The position numbers and the translations under genes are program-made. Shown piece by piece: positions 1-6,001 of a stretch of DNA of 12,280 bases (the stretch's first letter is position 1; every line of letters begins with the position of its first letter). The notes under the pieces are model-generated. The model ran no database searches. It was given only the letters and a program-made list of their open reading frames with translations, and was not told where the DNA came from. Origin of the DNA: CAYWRO01 sp964460345 (GTDB taxonomy: Bacteria; Planctomycetota; Phycisphaerae; Phycisphaerales; UBA1924); contig CAYWRO010000094.1 of NCBI GenBank assembly GCA_964460345.1, positions 1 to 12,280 of the forward strand, written 5' to 3'.

Positions 1-228
<228 letters not shown>

Positions 229-264
229 TTGGGTCTCCGTTGTCGATGCGTGAATCCGAATCAA

Positions 265-433
265 TTCTCACGCAGAGGCGCTGGGAACGTGGAAGCGGGA
301 AGATCCGGTGTCCCGGCGTGAGGTGAGCAAATGCAGAGGGCGCGCGGATTCCGCTCCCCTTAACACCTGGTCACCTCGGCGCCTTGTCACCGGTCTCATT
401 GCCTCTCCACGTTCGCTGCGCCTCTGCGCGAGA
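265..433. repeat. Imperfect inverted repeat between the regulator and ahcY
   Basis: The outer arms, 267-294 and 406-433, match at about 25 of 28 positions when one is reverse-complemented; they contain the CGCAGAGGCGC motif seen again at 6770-6903. A second pair, about 305-326 and 371-393 (CCGGTG...GAGGTGA against TCACCTC...CACCGG), nests inside. A transcript across it could fold into a hairpin about 165 nt long. It makes up most of the 242-base gap before ahcY. It could be an intercistronic stem, a processing site or simply a repeat insertion. I see no SAH-riboswitch core here. Confidence 0.75.
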
Positions 434-470
434 TCCTCTCGTCGTTCATCGCGCCCGTGCGCGCCGTCTG

Positions 471-1424
471 TCACGTCCCCGCCGTCCCGCAGGCCGCGAA
501 CAGTCCCGGTCCGCGCGCCTCGGGGCCGCACGGCAGGATCCTGTACTGAATGTCTTCAAGCCCCGCCCCCTTGAAAAAGCCGCGCACCGTCTTCTCGCTG
601 AAGCCGAGCCAGCGGTGTCCCATCGTGTGGCGATAAGTGTCGCGGTCATGCTCGAGCATGTCGACCACCAGGGCCCGGCCTCCGCGCTTAAGGATGCGCC
701 GCATCTCCGCACACACCTGCGCCGGCGACTCCAGGTGGTGCAGCACGAGCACGCAGACCGCCAGGTCCACCGCGCCGTCGTCGATCGGGATCGCTTCCAG
801 TTCGCCGATGCGGAACTCCACGTTCTTCGCATCCGTCAGGCGTTTTCTCGCGGCCTCCAGCATCGGCTCCGACTGGTCCACCGCGATGACGCGCTTGACC
901 ACCGGCGAGAGCAGCTCCGCGGCGTTGCCGGTCCCGCACCCCAGGTCCGCGACCGTCCACTGGCGCGGGATGAGCGACAGGAGACCGTGAAGGGTGAAGT
1001 CGATCCCGAAGAGCTCCGCCCGCACGGCGTCCCACTCTCCGGCCACGCGGCCGAAGAAGGCCTGGCTGTCGCTGCGGCGCTCGGCCAGCACGCTCTGCAG
1101 ACGACGGAGATCATCCTCCAGGTCGGGCGATTCGCCGATCTGCTCGCGGATCGCCACCCACAATGCCCGCGCATCGGGGGCCAGATCGTCGACCGTCACG
1201 CGATACAGGGTCGCCGTCCCCTCCGAACGCCGGAAGACCCACCCGGCCTCGGCGAGCGTCTTCAGGTGCCTCGACACCGTCGACTGGGGAAGCTGCACCA
1301 CCTTGGCGACCTCGCCGACGGACAGCTCGCTCTTCTCCAGCAGGCGGACGATCCGGAGGCGCAGGCTCTCGCCCAGGGGGGCGAGCCGCTGCGAGATCTC
1401 GTTGGCGCGCGGGAACTTCTTCAT
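471..1424 (-). CDS. ArsR-family HTH fused to a SAM-dependent methyltransferase domain, SahR-like regulator
   Basis: This 317-residue protein joins two domains. Residues about 10-85 are an ArsR winged helix, with recognition helix region LPQSTVSRHLKTLAEAG at 45-61 followed by a wing ending in LYRV. Residues about 125-310 are a class I methyltransferase fold: motif I VADLGCGTG at 158-166, the acidic residue D183 at the end of strand 2, and VLHHLESP near 227-234. I see no metal-binding cysteines of the ArsR type. HTH plus methyltransferase fusions beside ahcY or met genes match the SahR type, where the second domain is thought to sense SAH or SAM. That function is inferred here. The start ATG lies 11 bases from a perfect palindrome, which suggests autoregulation. 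Catalytic methyl transfer cannot be excluded. Confidence 0.9.
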   Translation of the reverse strand: MKKFPRANEISQRLAPLGESLRLRIVRLLEKSELSVGEVAKVVQLPQSTVSRHLKTLAEAGWVFRRSEGTATLYRVTVDDLAPDARALWVAIREQIGESPDLEDDLRRLQSVLAERRSDSQAFFGRVAGEWDAVRAELFGIDFTLHGLLSLIPRQWTVADLGCGTGNAAELLSPVVKRVIAVDQSEPMLEAARKRLTDAKNVEFRIGELEAIPIDDGAVDLAVCVLVLHHLESPAQVCAEMRRILKRGGRALVVDMLEHDRDTYRHTMGHRWLGFSEKTVRGFFKGAGLEDIQYRILPCGPEARGPGLFAACGTAGT

Positions 1425-1435
1425 CGCTTCATCCG

Positions 1436-1449
1436 TTCATCCGGATGAA
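1436..1449. promoter_or_regulatory. Perfect 14-bp palindrome, likely operator of the ArsR/methyltransferase gene
   Basis: TTCATCCGGATGAA is an exact palindrome that ends 11 bases upstream of the regulator's ATG. A further half-site CTTCATCC lies at 1427-1434, so the right half GGATGAAG (1443-1450) can pair with either left half. ArsR-type dimers bind short palindromes over their own promoters, so an operator is the natural reading. I do not find the same palindrome in front of ahcY, which fits control of both genes from this one site if they are cotranscribed. Confidence 0.55.
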
Positions 1450-1545
1450 GTGTAGAAGAGAGGCGCACAGGGTCAAATCGTGCCCCTGAAGCGGGAATCC
1501 GCGTCCGCTCGGCGCGGAAAACCGGCGAATTGGGGACAGGGGCGG

Positions 1546-2244
1546 TCAGCCCTCCGTGCCAGTGGGGGCGCCGACCGTCTCGATCGGGGCTTCTTCCGGG
1601 CGCAGGCGGATGGTCGGGCCGGGGATTTCTCCCATGGCGCGGATCTTCTGGGCGACGACCTTGCTGTCCGGATCGATGTAGTAGGCCATCCGCAGCCTTT
1701 TGAGGGCTTCCTCGTTGTTGCCGATCGTGCGGTGCAGGTCCGCCAGGGCGAGTTGCGGTTCGACGGTGCGACCGGCGTCGATCCGGGCCGCGGTGCGGAA
1801 GCTGCGGAGGGCCTGGTCGGTGTCGCCGATCTTCATCGCGTAGCGGCCGAAGCGGAGGTGATCTTCCGGCTCGCCGCCGTCGACGATGCGCTCGCGGAGC
1901 ACGGAGTACATCTGCTCGTGCTGGCCGTCCTGGTAGAGCGCTTCGACGAGCGACTCGTACGCCTCATCGCTGGTGAGCATGTTGGCCCGGGCGATCCAGA
2001 GTTGCTCGACGGCTTCCGAGGCGCGTCCCGCCTTCAGAAGCGCTTTGCCGTAGCCGAGGTGTCCTTCGGGGCGTTCCGGGGCGCGGGCGACGTATTCGGC
2101 GAAGTCCGTCACGGCCCGCTGCGTGTCCCCCTCGGCGAGCGCTTCGTTGCCGCTCATGCGCACGGCGTAGAGAGACCGTTCCTGGTTGCATCCGCCGAGC
2201 AGAATCACCGCAGAGAACAGCGCTGCACACATCATCTGTCGCAT
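1546..2244 (-). CDS. TPR-repeat lipoprotein
   Basis: A 232-residue protein with a signal peptide and lipobox: hydrophobic stretch at residues about 5-17, then L16-G17-G18-C19, so Cys19 should be lipidated and the protein anchored to a membrane. The remainder to about residue 195 is helical with tetratricopeptide-like repeats (for example SGNEALAEGDTQRAVTDFAE, LGYGKALLKAGRASEAVEQL, FGRYAMKIGDTDQALRSFRT, LADLHRTIGNNEEALKRLRM). A Pro-rich acidic tail ends it. TPRs bind partner proteins; the partner is unknown. AAGGA precedes the ATG at 2242-2244. The gene lies upstream of the SahR-like gene on the same strand with a 121-base gap, but that gap contains the palindrome at 1436-1449, so separate promoters are likely. 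Confidence 0.88.
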   Translation of the reverse strand: MRQMMCAALFSAVILLGGCNQERSLYAVRMSGNEALAEGDTQRAVTDFAEYVARAPERPEGHLGYGKALLKAGRASEAVEQLWIARANMLTSDEAYESLVEALYQDGQHEQMYSVLRERIVDGGEPEDHLRFGRYAMKIGDTDQALRSFRTAARIDAGRTVEPQLALADLHRTIGNNEEALKRLRMAYYIDPDSKVVAQKIRAMGEIPGPTIRLRPEEAPIETVGAPTGTEG

Positions 2245-2283
2245 AAGGATCCTTCCTTCTGGTCTACCCCTGCTCGCGGATTA

Positions 2284-2443
2284 TTCACCGCGGCGCACGC
2301 AAAGGGCGCGGAGCGGTTGTTGCCCTCCGAAGCCCTTCGCGTGTTCGTTCGTCCAACTCCACCACACATGCTTCCCGATGCCTGCCGCCCGGCCATTTCG
2401 ATCACGCAGACCGCTCCGCGCTCTCCGCGTGCTCCGCGGTGAA
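2284..2443. repeat. Inverted repeat of the CGCGGAG family upstream of the TPR gene
   Basis: The arms 2284-2317 and 2410-2443 are 34 bases each and match at about 30 of 34 positions in inverted orientation, around a 92-base centre. The right arm reads, on the minus strand, as three 9-base units (ACCGCGGAG, CACGCGGAG, AGCGCGGAG). The left arm is a decayed version. This pair takes up most of the 249-base gap between the divergent TPR and phosphoesterase-like genes, so promoters for both must lie in or beside it. A single related arm occurs at 6732-6763. Confidence 0.75.
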
Positions 2444-2493
2444 ATCTCCATCTTCCGCCGCGGCATGCGCGGGCTAAGTGTACCATCGGCACG

Positions 2494-2961
2494 ATGCCGC
2501 CGACGGTTGTGCTCGAACATCGCTTGAGCGACCACGATTTTCATTTCGACTGGCTCATCGACCGAGACGGCCGGTCGCCACTATTGACATTCCGCATCCC
2601 CCCCCCCTCCCTTGTGCAAGGCGCGCCCGGCGCTCGGCTGCCGGGGTGCCCGCTCCTGTCAATAGCCCCGCCGGCTTCCTTCACCGCCGAGCGGATCGCC
2701 GACCACCGGCGGCTCTACCTCGACTACGAGGGCCCCATTTCGGGCGGCCGCGGCGAGGTGCGGCGGATCGCGGCTGGCGATGCCGAGATTGTCACCGAAA
2801 CCGGGGAGTCTTTGGAAGTCCGTATCCGCTTCCCGGGCCTCGAAGAACGCCTGTGGCGCGGCCAACGGGCCGACCACCCACCAGATGAGGGGACAGCACG
2901 GCCCGATCCGGAGCCACGGGCGGCCCCCGCCACCGCTGGGCTCTGGACTTTCTCCTTGTGA
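2494..2961 (+). CDS. Small protein resembling the LigD 3'-phosphoesterase domain
   Basis: A 155-residue protein. Its N-terminus, VVLEHRLSDHDFHFDWLI, resembles the KHDASHLHYDFRLE-type segment of the 3'-phosphoesterase module of bacterial ligase D, keeping H9, H17 and D19. Residues 69-89 (ADHRRLYLDYEGPISGGRGEV) resemble the EDHPLDYADFEG...YGAGTV segment, keeping H71. In LigD these residues bind metal and trim 3' ends during end joining. The arginine two residues after the aspartate is replaced by leucine (L21), so activity is uncertain. Residues 36-62 are a Pro-rich, low-complexity loop encoded around a C10 run and flanked by a 9-bp inverted repeat. The start ATG at 2494 has no clear ribosome site. 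No ligase or polymerase domain is nearby. The assignment rests on motif resemblance only. Confidence 0.68.
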   Translation: MPPTVVLEHRLSDHDFHFDWLIDRDGRSPLLTFRIPPPSLVQGAPGARLPGCPLLSIAPPASFTAERIADHRRLYLDYEGPISGGRGEVRRIAAGDAEIVTETGESLEVRIRFPGLEERLWRGQRADHPPDEGTARPDPEPRAAPATAGLWTFSL

Positions 2962-3054
2962 AACCCGCGTCTTTCCGGCATACTGGACAGATCGCACGGG
3001 CGGCCGTTCTGGCTGCCCCTTGACCCTCGGCAGGGCCTGACGAAGGGAGACATC

Positions 3055-3576
3055 ATGCGCGAGCGGCGAGACGTCCTGAGCCCCGAGAGCTTCGGTGGAG
3101 GCGGCGGCGGTCTGAGTGGAGGCGGCGGTGGTCTCGGCGGAGGGGGGGGGACGCCGATTTTCCAGCCTGGCGACGGCGGCGGGTTGCGCGAGGCCGGCGG
3201 CGCGGCGAAAGTCACCAACGGCGGGTCCACATCCCCCGCGGCCGTCCCCGATCGCGCTGCCGGCGGGCAGGGCGGCGGCGTGGATGCCGACGGCGTCGAA
3301 CTCAAGCCCAAGATCCGCGCCTTCGGCCACGCGCGCGAGAGCGGCCACCACAACAAGGAATGGCTCCGCCCGACCAACAAGAACGGCAACGGGGCCACGC
3401 ACGTCAAAAGCTTCCACTGCAAACTCGCCGCCGACGCCCTCGACTACCTCGATGAACAGGTCAACGAGTGGCTCGACACGCACCCCGACTACGAGGTCAA
3501 GCTCGTCACGACCAGCGTCGGCGAATGGACCGGCAAGACGAAGGAACCGCATTTGGTCGTGCAGGTCTGGGTGTAG
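3055..3576 (+). CDS. Gly-rich N-terminus joined to a conserved-looking C-terminal domain, function unknown
   Basis: A 173-residue protein. AGGGAGA ends five bases before the ATG, a good ribosome site. Residues 14-32 are nearly pure glycine in three blocks, and residues 33-85 stay Gly/Ala/Pro-rich and probably disordered. Residues about 115-173 look folded: a strand around HVKSFHCKL, a helix around DALDYLDEQVNEWLDTHP, then strands EVKLVTTSVGEW and PHLVVQVWV, ending at the stop. I recall similar C-termini in unnamed planctomycete proteins but cannot assign a function. A G9 run at 3142-3150 lies in the glycine blocks, so a one-base error or slippage would shift the frame. The gene follows the phosphoesterase-like gene by 93 bases on the same strand and may share its transcript. 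Confidence 0.75.
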   Translation: MRERRDVLSPESFGGGGGGLSGGGGGLGGGGGTPIFQPGDGGGLREAGGAAKVTNGGSTSPAAVPDRAAGGQGGGVDADGVELKPKIRAFGHARESGHHNKEWLRPTNKNGNGATHVKSFHCKLAADALDYLDEQVNEWLDTHPDYEVKLVTTSVGEWTGKTKEPHLVVQVWV

Positions 3577-3586
3577 AGCAGTTGAG

Positions 3587-3618
3587 AGTGGACAGTGGAG
3601 AGTGGATAGTGGGGAGTG
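3587..3618. repeat. 7-bp tandem micro-array (AGTGGAn)
   Basis: Four 7-base units AGTGGAC, AGTGGAG, AGTGGAT, AGTGGGG follow each other directly, with a partial fifth AGTG. It starts 11 bases after the stop of the Gly-rich gene. It has the same unit length and copy number as the three arrays inside asnB, but a different unit sequence. Confidence 0.8.
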
Positions 3619-3629
3619 CGCGCTGGAAC

Positions 3630-3646
3630 GCCGGCTTCCAGCCGGC
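3630..3646. repeat. Short hairpin GCCGGCT-TCC-AGCCGGC
   Basis: Seven-base arms pair perfectly around a 3-base loop. It could act as a terminator stem for the gene ending at 3576, but no T-run follows, so I list it as a repeat-type hairpin. Confidence 0.55.
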
Positions 3647-3674
3647 CGGTTGGCCTGTCGCGGCCTGACGATCT

Positions 3675-3698
3675 GATCAGAGCCGTGAGCGGAAGCTC
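3675..3698. repeat. Tetraloop hairpin repeat, copy 1
   Basis: This 24-base sequence (GATCAGAGCCGTGAGCGGAA, then GCTC) recurs exactly at 3801-3824. It folds into a GTGAGC/GCTCxC stem capped by GGAA, a GNRA-type loop. In this copy one stem base differs (GCTCGCG instead of GCTCACG). Confidence 0.75.
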
Positions 3699-3714
3699 GC
3701 GGGAGTTGGATGAA

Positions 3715-3746
3715 GAGGTGGACAGGTGAAAAGGTGAAGAGGTGAG
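3715..3746. repeat. 8-bp tandem micro-array (nAGGTGAn)
   Basis: Four 8-base units GAGGTGGA, CAGGTGAA, AAGGTGAA, GAGGTGAG run in direct tandem. The array lies between the two copies of the tetraloop hairpin repeat. Confidence 0.75.
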
Positions 3747-3800
3747 TGGGGGCGCTCGGCGGTGTCAGGTGGTCGCCTGTTTGTTGATTCACTGCGATCC

Positions 3801-3824
3801 GATCAGAGCCGTGAGCGGAAGCTC
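3801..3824. repeat. Tetraloop hairpin repeat, copy 2
   Basis: This is an exact 24-base copy of 3675-3698, in the same orientation, 126 bases downstream. With three more bases (to 3827) the stem CGTGAGC / GCTCACG is perfect at seven pairs, around the loop GGAA. Confidence 0.75.
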
Positions 3825-3895
3825 ACGAAAGCGGCACGCAGCGCCCGGGTGTGATCACGACGACGCTGAGCACCGCCCCACGCGCCCATCCACAC

Positions 3896-4154
3896 GCACC
3901 AAAGGTGCGCTTCAGCCAAAGCCCAGGGCAACGCCCTGGGTCACGGGCGCCATCGATGAAGCCATCTTCCCTCGATCCGTGCAAGCCCTGAAAGGGCGCC
4001 TCAACGTCGCGGATCGATATCACAGCGCACGCCCCCGCACACGCTGCGCCTTGGGCCGCCCCTTCAGGGCTCGGCCGTGCGCGCGGGGCTCATGGTCCCC
4101 GCGCGTGGACCCAGGGCTGCGCCCTGGGCTGTGGCTGACGCGCACCGTTGGTGC
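3896..4154. repeat. Large inverted repeat with CCCAGGGC-type hairpin arms
   Basis: The arms 3896-3941 and 4109-4154 are 46 bases each and match at about 40 of 46 positions when inverted. Each arm contains its own small hairpin (CCCAGGGC / GCCCTGGG) and a GCACC..GGTGCGC block at the outer end. A second inverted pair, AGCCCTGAAAGGGCG near 3984-3998 and CCCCTTCAGGGCT near 4059-4071, nests inside. The right arm ends 15 bases from the stop codon of the zinc-ribbon gene at 4170. Single-strand folding would give a cruciform-like structure with side hairpins. Confidence 0.75.
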
Positions 4155-4169
4155 TCCGGATTGCTGCGC

Positions 4170-4952
4170 TCACGCGTTCACGGTGGACCGATCGATCGCG
4201 CCGCACTCCGGGCACCTTCGCGCGCCATCCGCGACCGCCAGCCCTGCCAACTCGTACCCACACTCAATGCACCGCCCGCGCCGGCGGCGGCGCCAGCGCT
4301 TCACCACGCCCGGCGTCAACAGCAGCAGCCACCACGGGGCGGCATAGAGGAGCGAGCTGAAGAGGAAGCCGGGGAAGATCGGCAGATAGGGAAGGGCCCG
4401 GTCGTTTCCGACCCTGATCTGCCCGAACGACTCCGTGCGAGCGGGCTGATTGTTCTCGTACGTGGTCGTCGTATAGCTGCGCAGGGCGAGAAAAGGGCGG
4501 CCCGCGGCGGCGGTGTGGGTTGTTCGACGGATCGCCGGCTCTTCCGGCGGCTCTGGAAAGACCGCCCAGCCGGGCGGCTTGTCAAAGGCCGCATCGATCG
4601 CCTCGCGCAGCCGCTCCGGATACTCATCCATCGGCGTCGCCTCCCACGGGTGAGACGTCGAAGTGCGCATTGAGACGCCTATCCACACCTTTCGGACGAT
4701 TTCGCGAGGGATGTACTGATAGTCGACAGCGAAGATATAGAGATGATCGCGCGTCTGTATCGCGCTGACCTCCGGGTCAATGAGTCCGAGCACCAGCCGC
4801 GGCGGCTCGGCCGCATCCCGCCACGCCACGCCAACGGTCGTCGCCGCGCCGAGAAGAAGCCCCGCCACACCGACGGCGAGCCATCGCAGCCACCGGCGCG
4901 AACGGCCGCTTCGGCGTGCATCCGGCTTCGTGCTGGAAGGGCGTTCATCCAC
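4170..4952 (-). CDS. Membrane protein with C-terminal CxxCGY...CPECG zinc ribbon, second of a tandem pair
   Basis: A 260-residue protein with a basic N-terminus (residues 12-23), a first transmembrane segment about 24-46, an extracytoplasmic region of about 150 residues with no motif I recognise, and a second membrane segment about 197-218 (FLFSSLLYAAPWWLLLLTPG). A run of arginines, KRWRRRRRGR, follows. The zinc ribbon uses C228, C231, C247 and C250. The topology puts the ribbon in the cytoplasm. From memory this design is common in planctomycetes and has no known function. I chose the GTG at 4950-4952, in frame with this reading, with a GGAG nine bases upstream. It begins three bases after the stop of its paralogue, so the two are probably one transcript and translationally coupled. 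Confidence 0.85.
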   Translation of the reverse strand: MDERPSSTKPDARRSGRSRRWLRWLAVGVAGLLLGAATTVGVAWRDAAEPPRLVLGLIDPEVSAIQTRDHLYIFAVDYQYIPREIVRKVWIGVSMRTSTSHPWEATPMDEYPERLREAIDAAFDKPPGWAVFPEPPEEPAIRRTTHTAAAGRPFLALRSYTTTTYENNQPARTESFGQIRVGNDRALPYLPIFPGFLFSSLLYAAPWWLLLLTPGVVKRWRRRRRGRCIECGYELAGLAVADGARRCPECGAIDRSTVNA

Positions 4953-4955
4953 TGC

Positions 4956-5687
4956 TCATGACTCCGCAGATTCTCGGCATCGCGCTCGATCGATCGCGCC
5001 GCATTCCGGGCAGATGACCTCACCCTTATAAACGGGCAGCCCGCCCGACAGATAGCCGCAGGTCACACAGCGGTCTCCACGGCGCCGCCGTCGCCATCGC
5101 CGCCACTCGAGAAACGCGACGGGCACGATCCACCAGCACCCCGCGTAGAAGAGGGTGTCGATGAGGAAGCCGTGCAGGATCGGCACGGTCGGGAGGATCC
5201 GTATCTCCTCGTAAACCGAGATGCCGTCCTGCCAACGCGCGGGCAGTCCGATGTCCAGCCCGGGGAAGTCTTCGTCGCGATTCCACGCCGTATTCCGCAC
5301 GATTACCATCGAACGGGCCGGCCAGCCGAAGTGCCGCGCATTCTGATACCTCAGTGCGCCGGTTTGGATGCTCCCGTTGCTGGCGTCGGTGTACGTCAAC
5401 CCGAACGCCTCGGCAGCGACGACTTCATGCGCTTCCGGCGGCCAGTCGCCGGGCACAGGCGCGGGCCATTCGTGCGTCGGCTGCACGCTGTAGTACGGGT
5501 ACGGGCCGTCGCTCGACGCAGCCAGCGCCCACGCCAGCGCGACCGTCGTCACCGTCCCCATCACCAGGCACAATGCACCGCGACGCAGGCGCGCGCACCA
5601 CATGTACCGGCCGGATCGGGCGTTTCGGCGCGCGGATGGGTTCATGCGGGGCGCGTGTGCGTCGTTTTGATGAGCGCGTGTGTCCAT
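4956..5687 (-). CDS. Membrane protein with C-terminal zinc ribbon, first of the tandem pair
   Basis: A 243-residue paralogue of the following gene with the same order of parts: basic N-terminus, membrane segment around CLVMGTVTTVALAWALAA (about residues 41-58), a central extracytoplasmic region, a second membrane segment around GFLIDTLFYAGCWWIVPVAF, an Arg-rich stretch, and a zinc ribbon with C207, C210, C226 and C229. The two share GFL..hLhYA.WW before the second membrane segment and PECGAIDR near the end. I start it at the ATG 5685-5687 because the order then matches the paralogue. The frame is open upstream to 6023, but that part encodes the 21-bp array and is not clearly protein. A later ATG at residue 16 (MNPSARR) is also possible. 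Function unknown. Confidence 0.8.
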   Translation of the reverse strand: MDTRAHQNDAHAPRMNPSARRNARSGRYMWCARLRRGALCLVMGTVTTVALAWALAASSDGPYPYYSVQPTHEWPAPVPGDWPPEAHEVVAAEAFGLTYTDASNGSIQTGALRYQNARHFGWPARSMVIVRNTAWNRDEDFPGLDIGLPARWQDGISVYEEIRILPTVPILHGFLIDTLFYAGCWWIVPVAFLEWRRWRRRRRGDRCVTCGYLSGGLPVYKGEVICPECGAIDRARCRESAES

Positions 5688-5740
5688 CGTGCCGCCGTGA
5701 GTGTACACGGGCCTCCCGTTTGTGTTGTTTCGGCGCGCCT

Positions 5741-5897
5741 TCGTGCCTCCCGGGGCGTGCAGGAGGCTTCCTCGCGCCGGCAGGATCGGTCCGCTGCGCG
5801 GCGGGAGGCGAACTTTGCCGCCCGGGATGCATCCTTGGCGGATGGGGAGGCGTCCTGAAGGCTTCAGGACGCTTCCTGAGCGCTTGAGGATGGGTCC
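5741..5897. repeat. 21-bp-period array of palindromic GGAnnnnTCC decamers
   Basis: Decamers start at 5762, 5783, 5804, 5825, 5846, 5867 and 5888, exactly 21 bases apart: GGAGGCTTCC, GGATCGGTCC, GGAGGCGAAC (degenerate), GGATGCATCC, GGAGGCGTCC, GGACGCTTCC, GGATGGGTCC. A half-decayed eighth (TCGTGCCTCC) starts at 5741. The 11-base spacers differ, though TGAAGGCTTCA is itself palindromic and TGAGCGCTTGA nearly so. The array sits between divergent genes, with AT-rich sequence at its right edge (5905-5925). It could be a set of binding sites on one face of the helix, or a heptapeptide-coding stretch, because 21 bases equals seven codons and the minus frame stays open. Confidence 0.85.
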
Positions 5898-5923
5898 TCT
5901 GGGACTTATTCGACATATTTTTG

Positions 5924-5980
5924 CTTCGAATGGCCTGCTGCGCTTCAGGAAACGCTTCATTCGGTCGAAGAAGCAGCAGG
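5924..5980 (+). promoter_or_regulatory. Two interleaved hairpins in the leader of the FN3 gene
   Basis: CCTGCTGC (5934-5941) pairs with GCAGCAGG (5973-5980), and CTTC (5943-5946) with GAAG (5967-5970). Separately CGAATG (5927-5932) pairs with CATTCG (5958-5963). The two stems overlap, so they form either a pseudoknot or alternative folds. The element ends about nine bases before the AGAGGAGGTG ribosome site of the gene starting at 6002. The second stem is short and could be chance. Confidence 0.4.
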
Positions 5981-6001
5981 AATCCGAAGAGGAGGTGCAC
6001 G

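Larger units (their letters stand above)
3577..4169. other. Gene-free mosaic of repeats
   Basis: This 593-base gap lies between the convergent Gly-rich and zinc-ribbon genes. I find no credible gene in it. Its open frames are made of repeat sequence and give low-complexity Arg/Pro/Ala peptides. It holds a 7-bp array, a GCCGGCT hairpin, two copies of a tetraloop hairpin repeat, an 8-bp array and a large inverted pair, each listed separately. Any terminators for the two flanking genes would have to be among these hairpins. Confidence 0.7.

Noticed and set aside
229..470. SAH riboswitch before ahcY
   Set aside because: I looked for its conserved core on the minus strand and did not see one; the region is explained by the inverted repeat.
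384..1448. Long plus-strand open frame of about 354 codons opposite the ArsR/methyltransferase gene
   Set aside because: It is antisense to a gene with clear HTH and methyltransferase motifs; its peptide is His/Arg/Leu-rich without domains, a common shadow in GC-rich DNA.
1525..1541. GAATTGGGGACAGGGG resembling a fragment of a REP-like repeat
   Set aside because: Too short, unpaired, with no second copy in the window.
3742..4347. Plus-strand open frame of about 200 codons
   Set aside because: It is made of the large inverted repeat and then antisense of the zinc-ribbon gene.
5741..5897. CRISPR array
   Set aside because: The repeated part is only 10 bp and degenerate, spacers are 11 bp, and there are no cas genes nearby.
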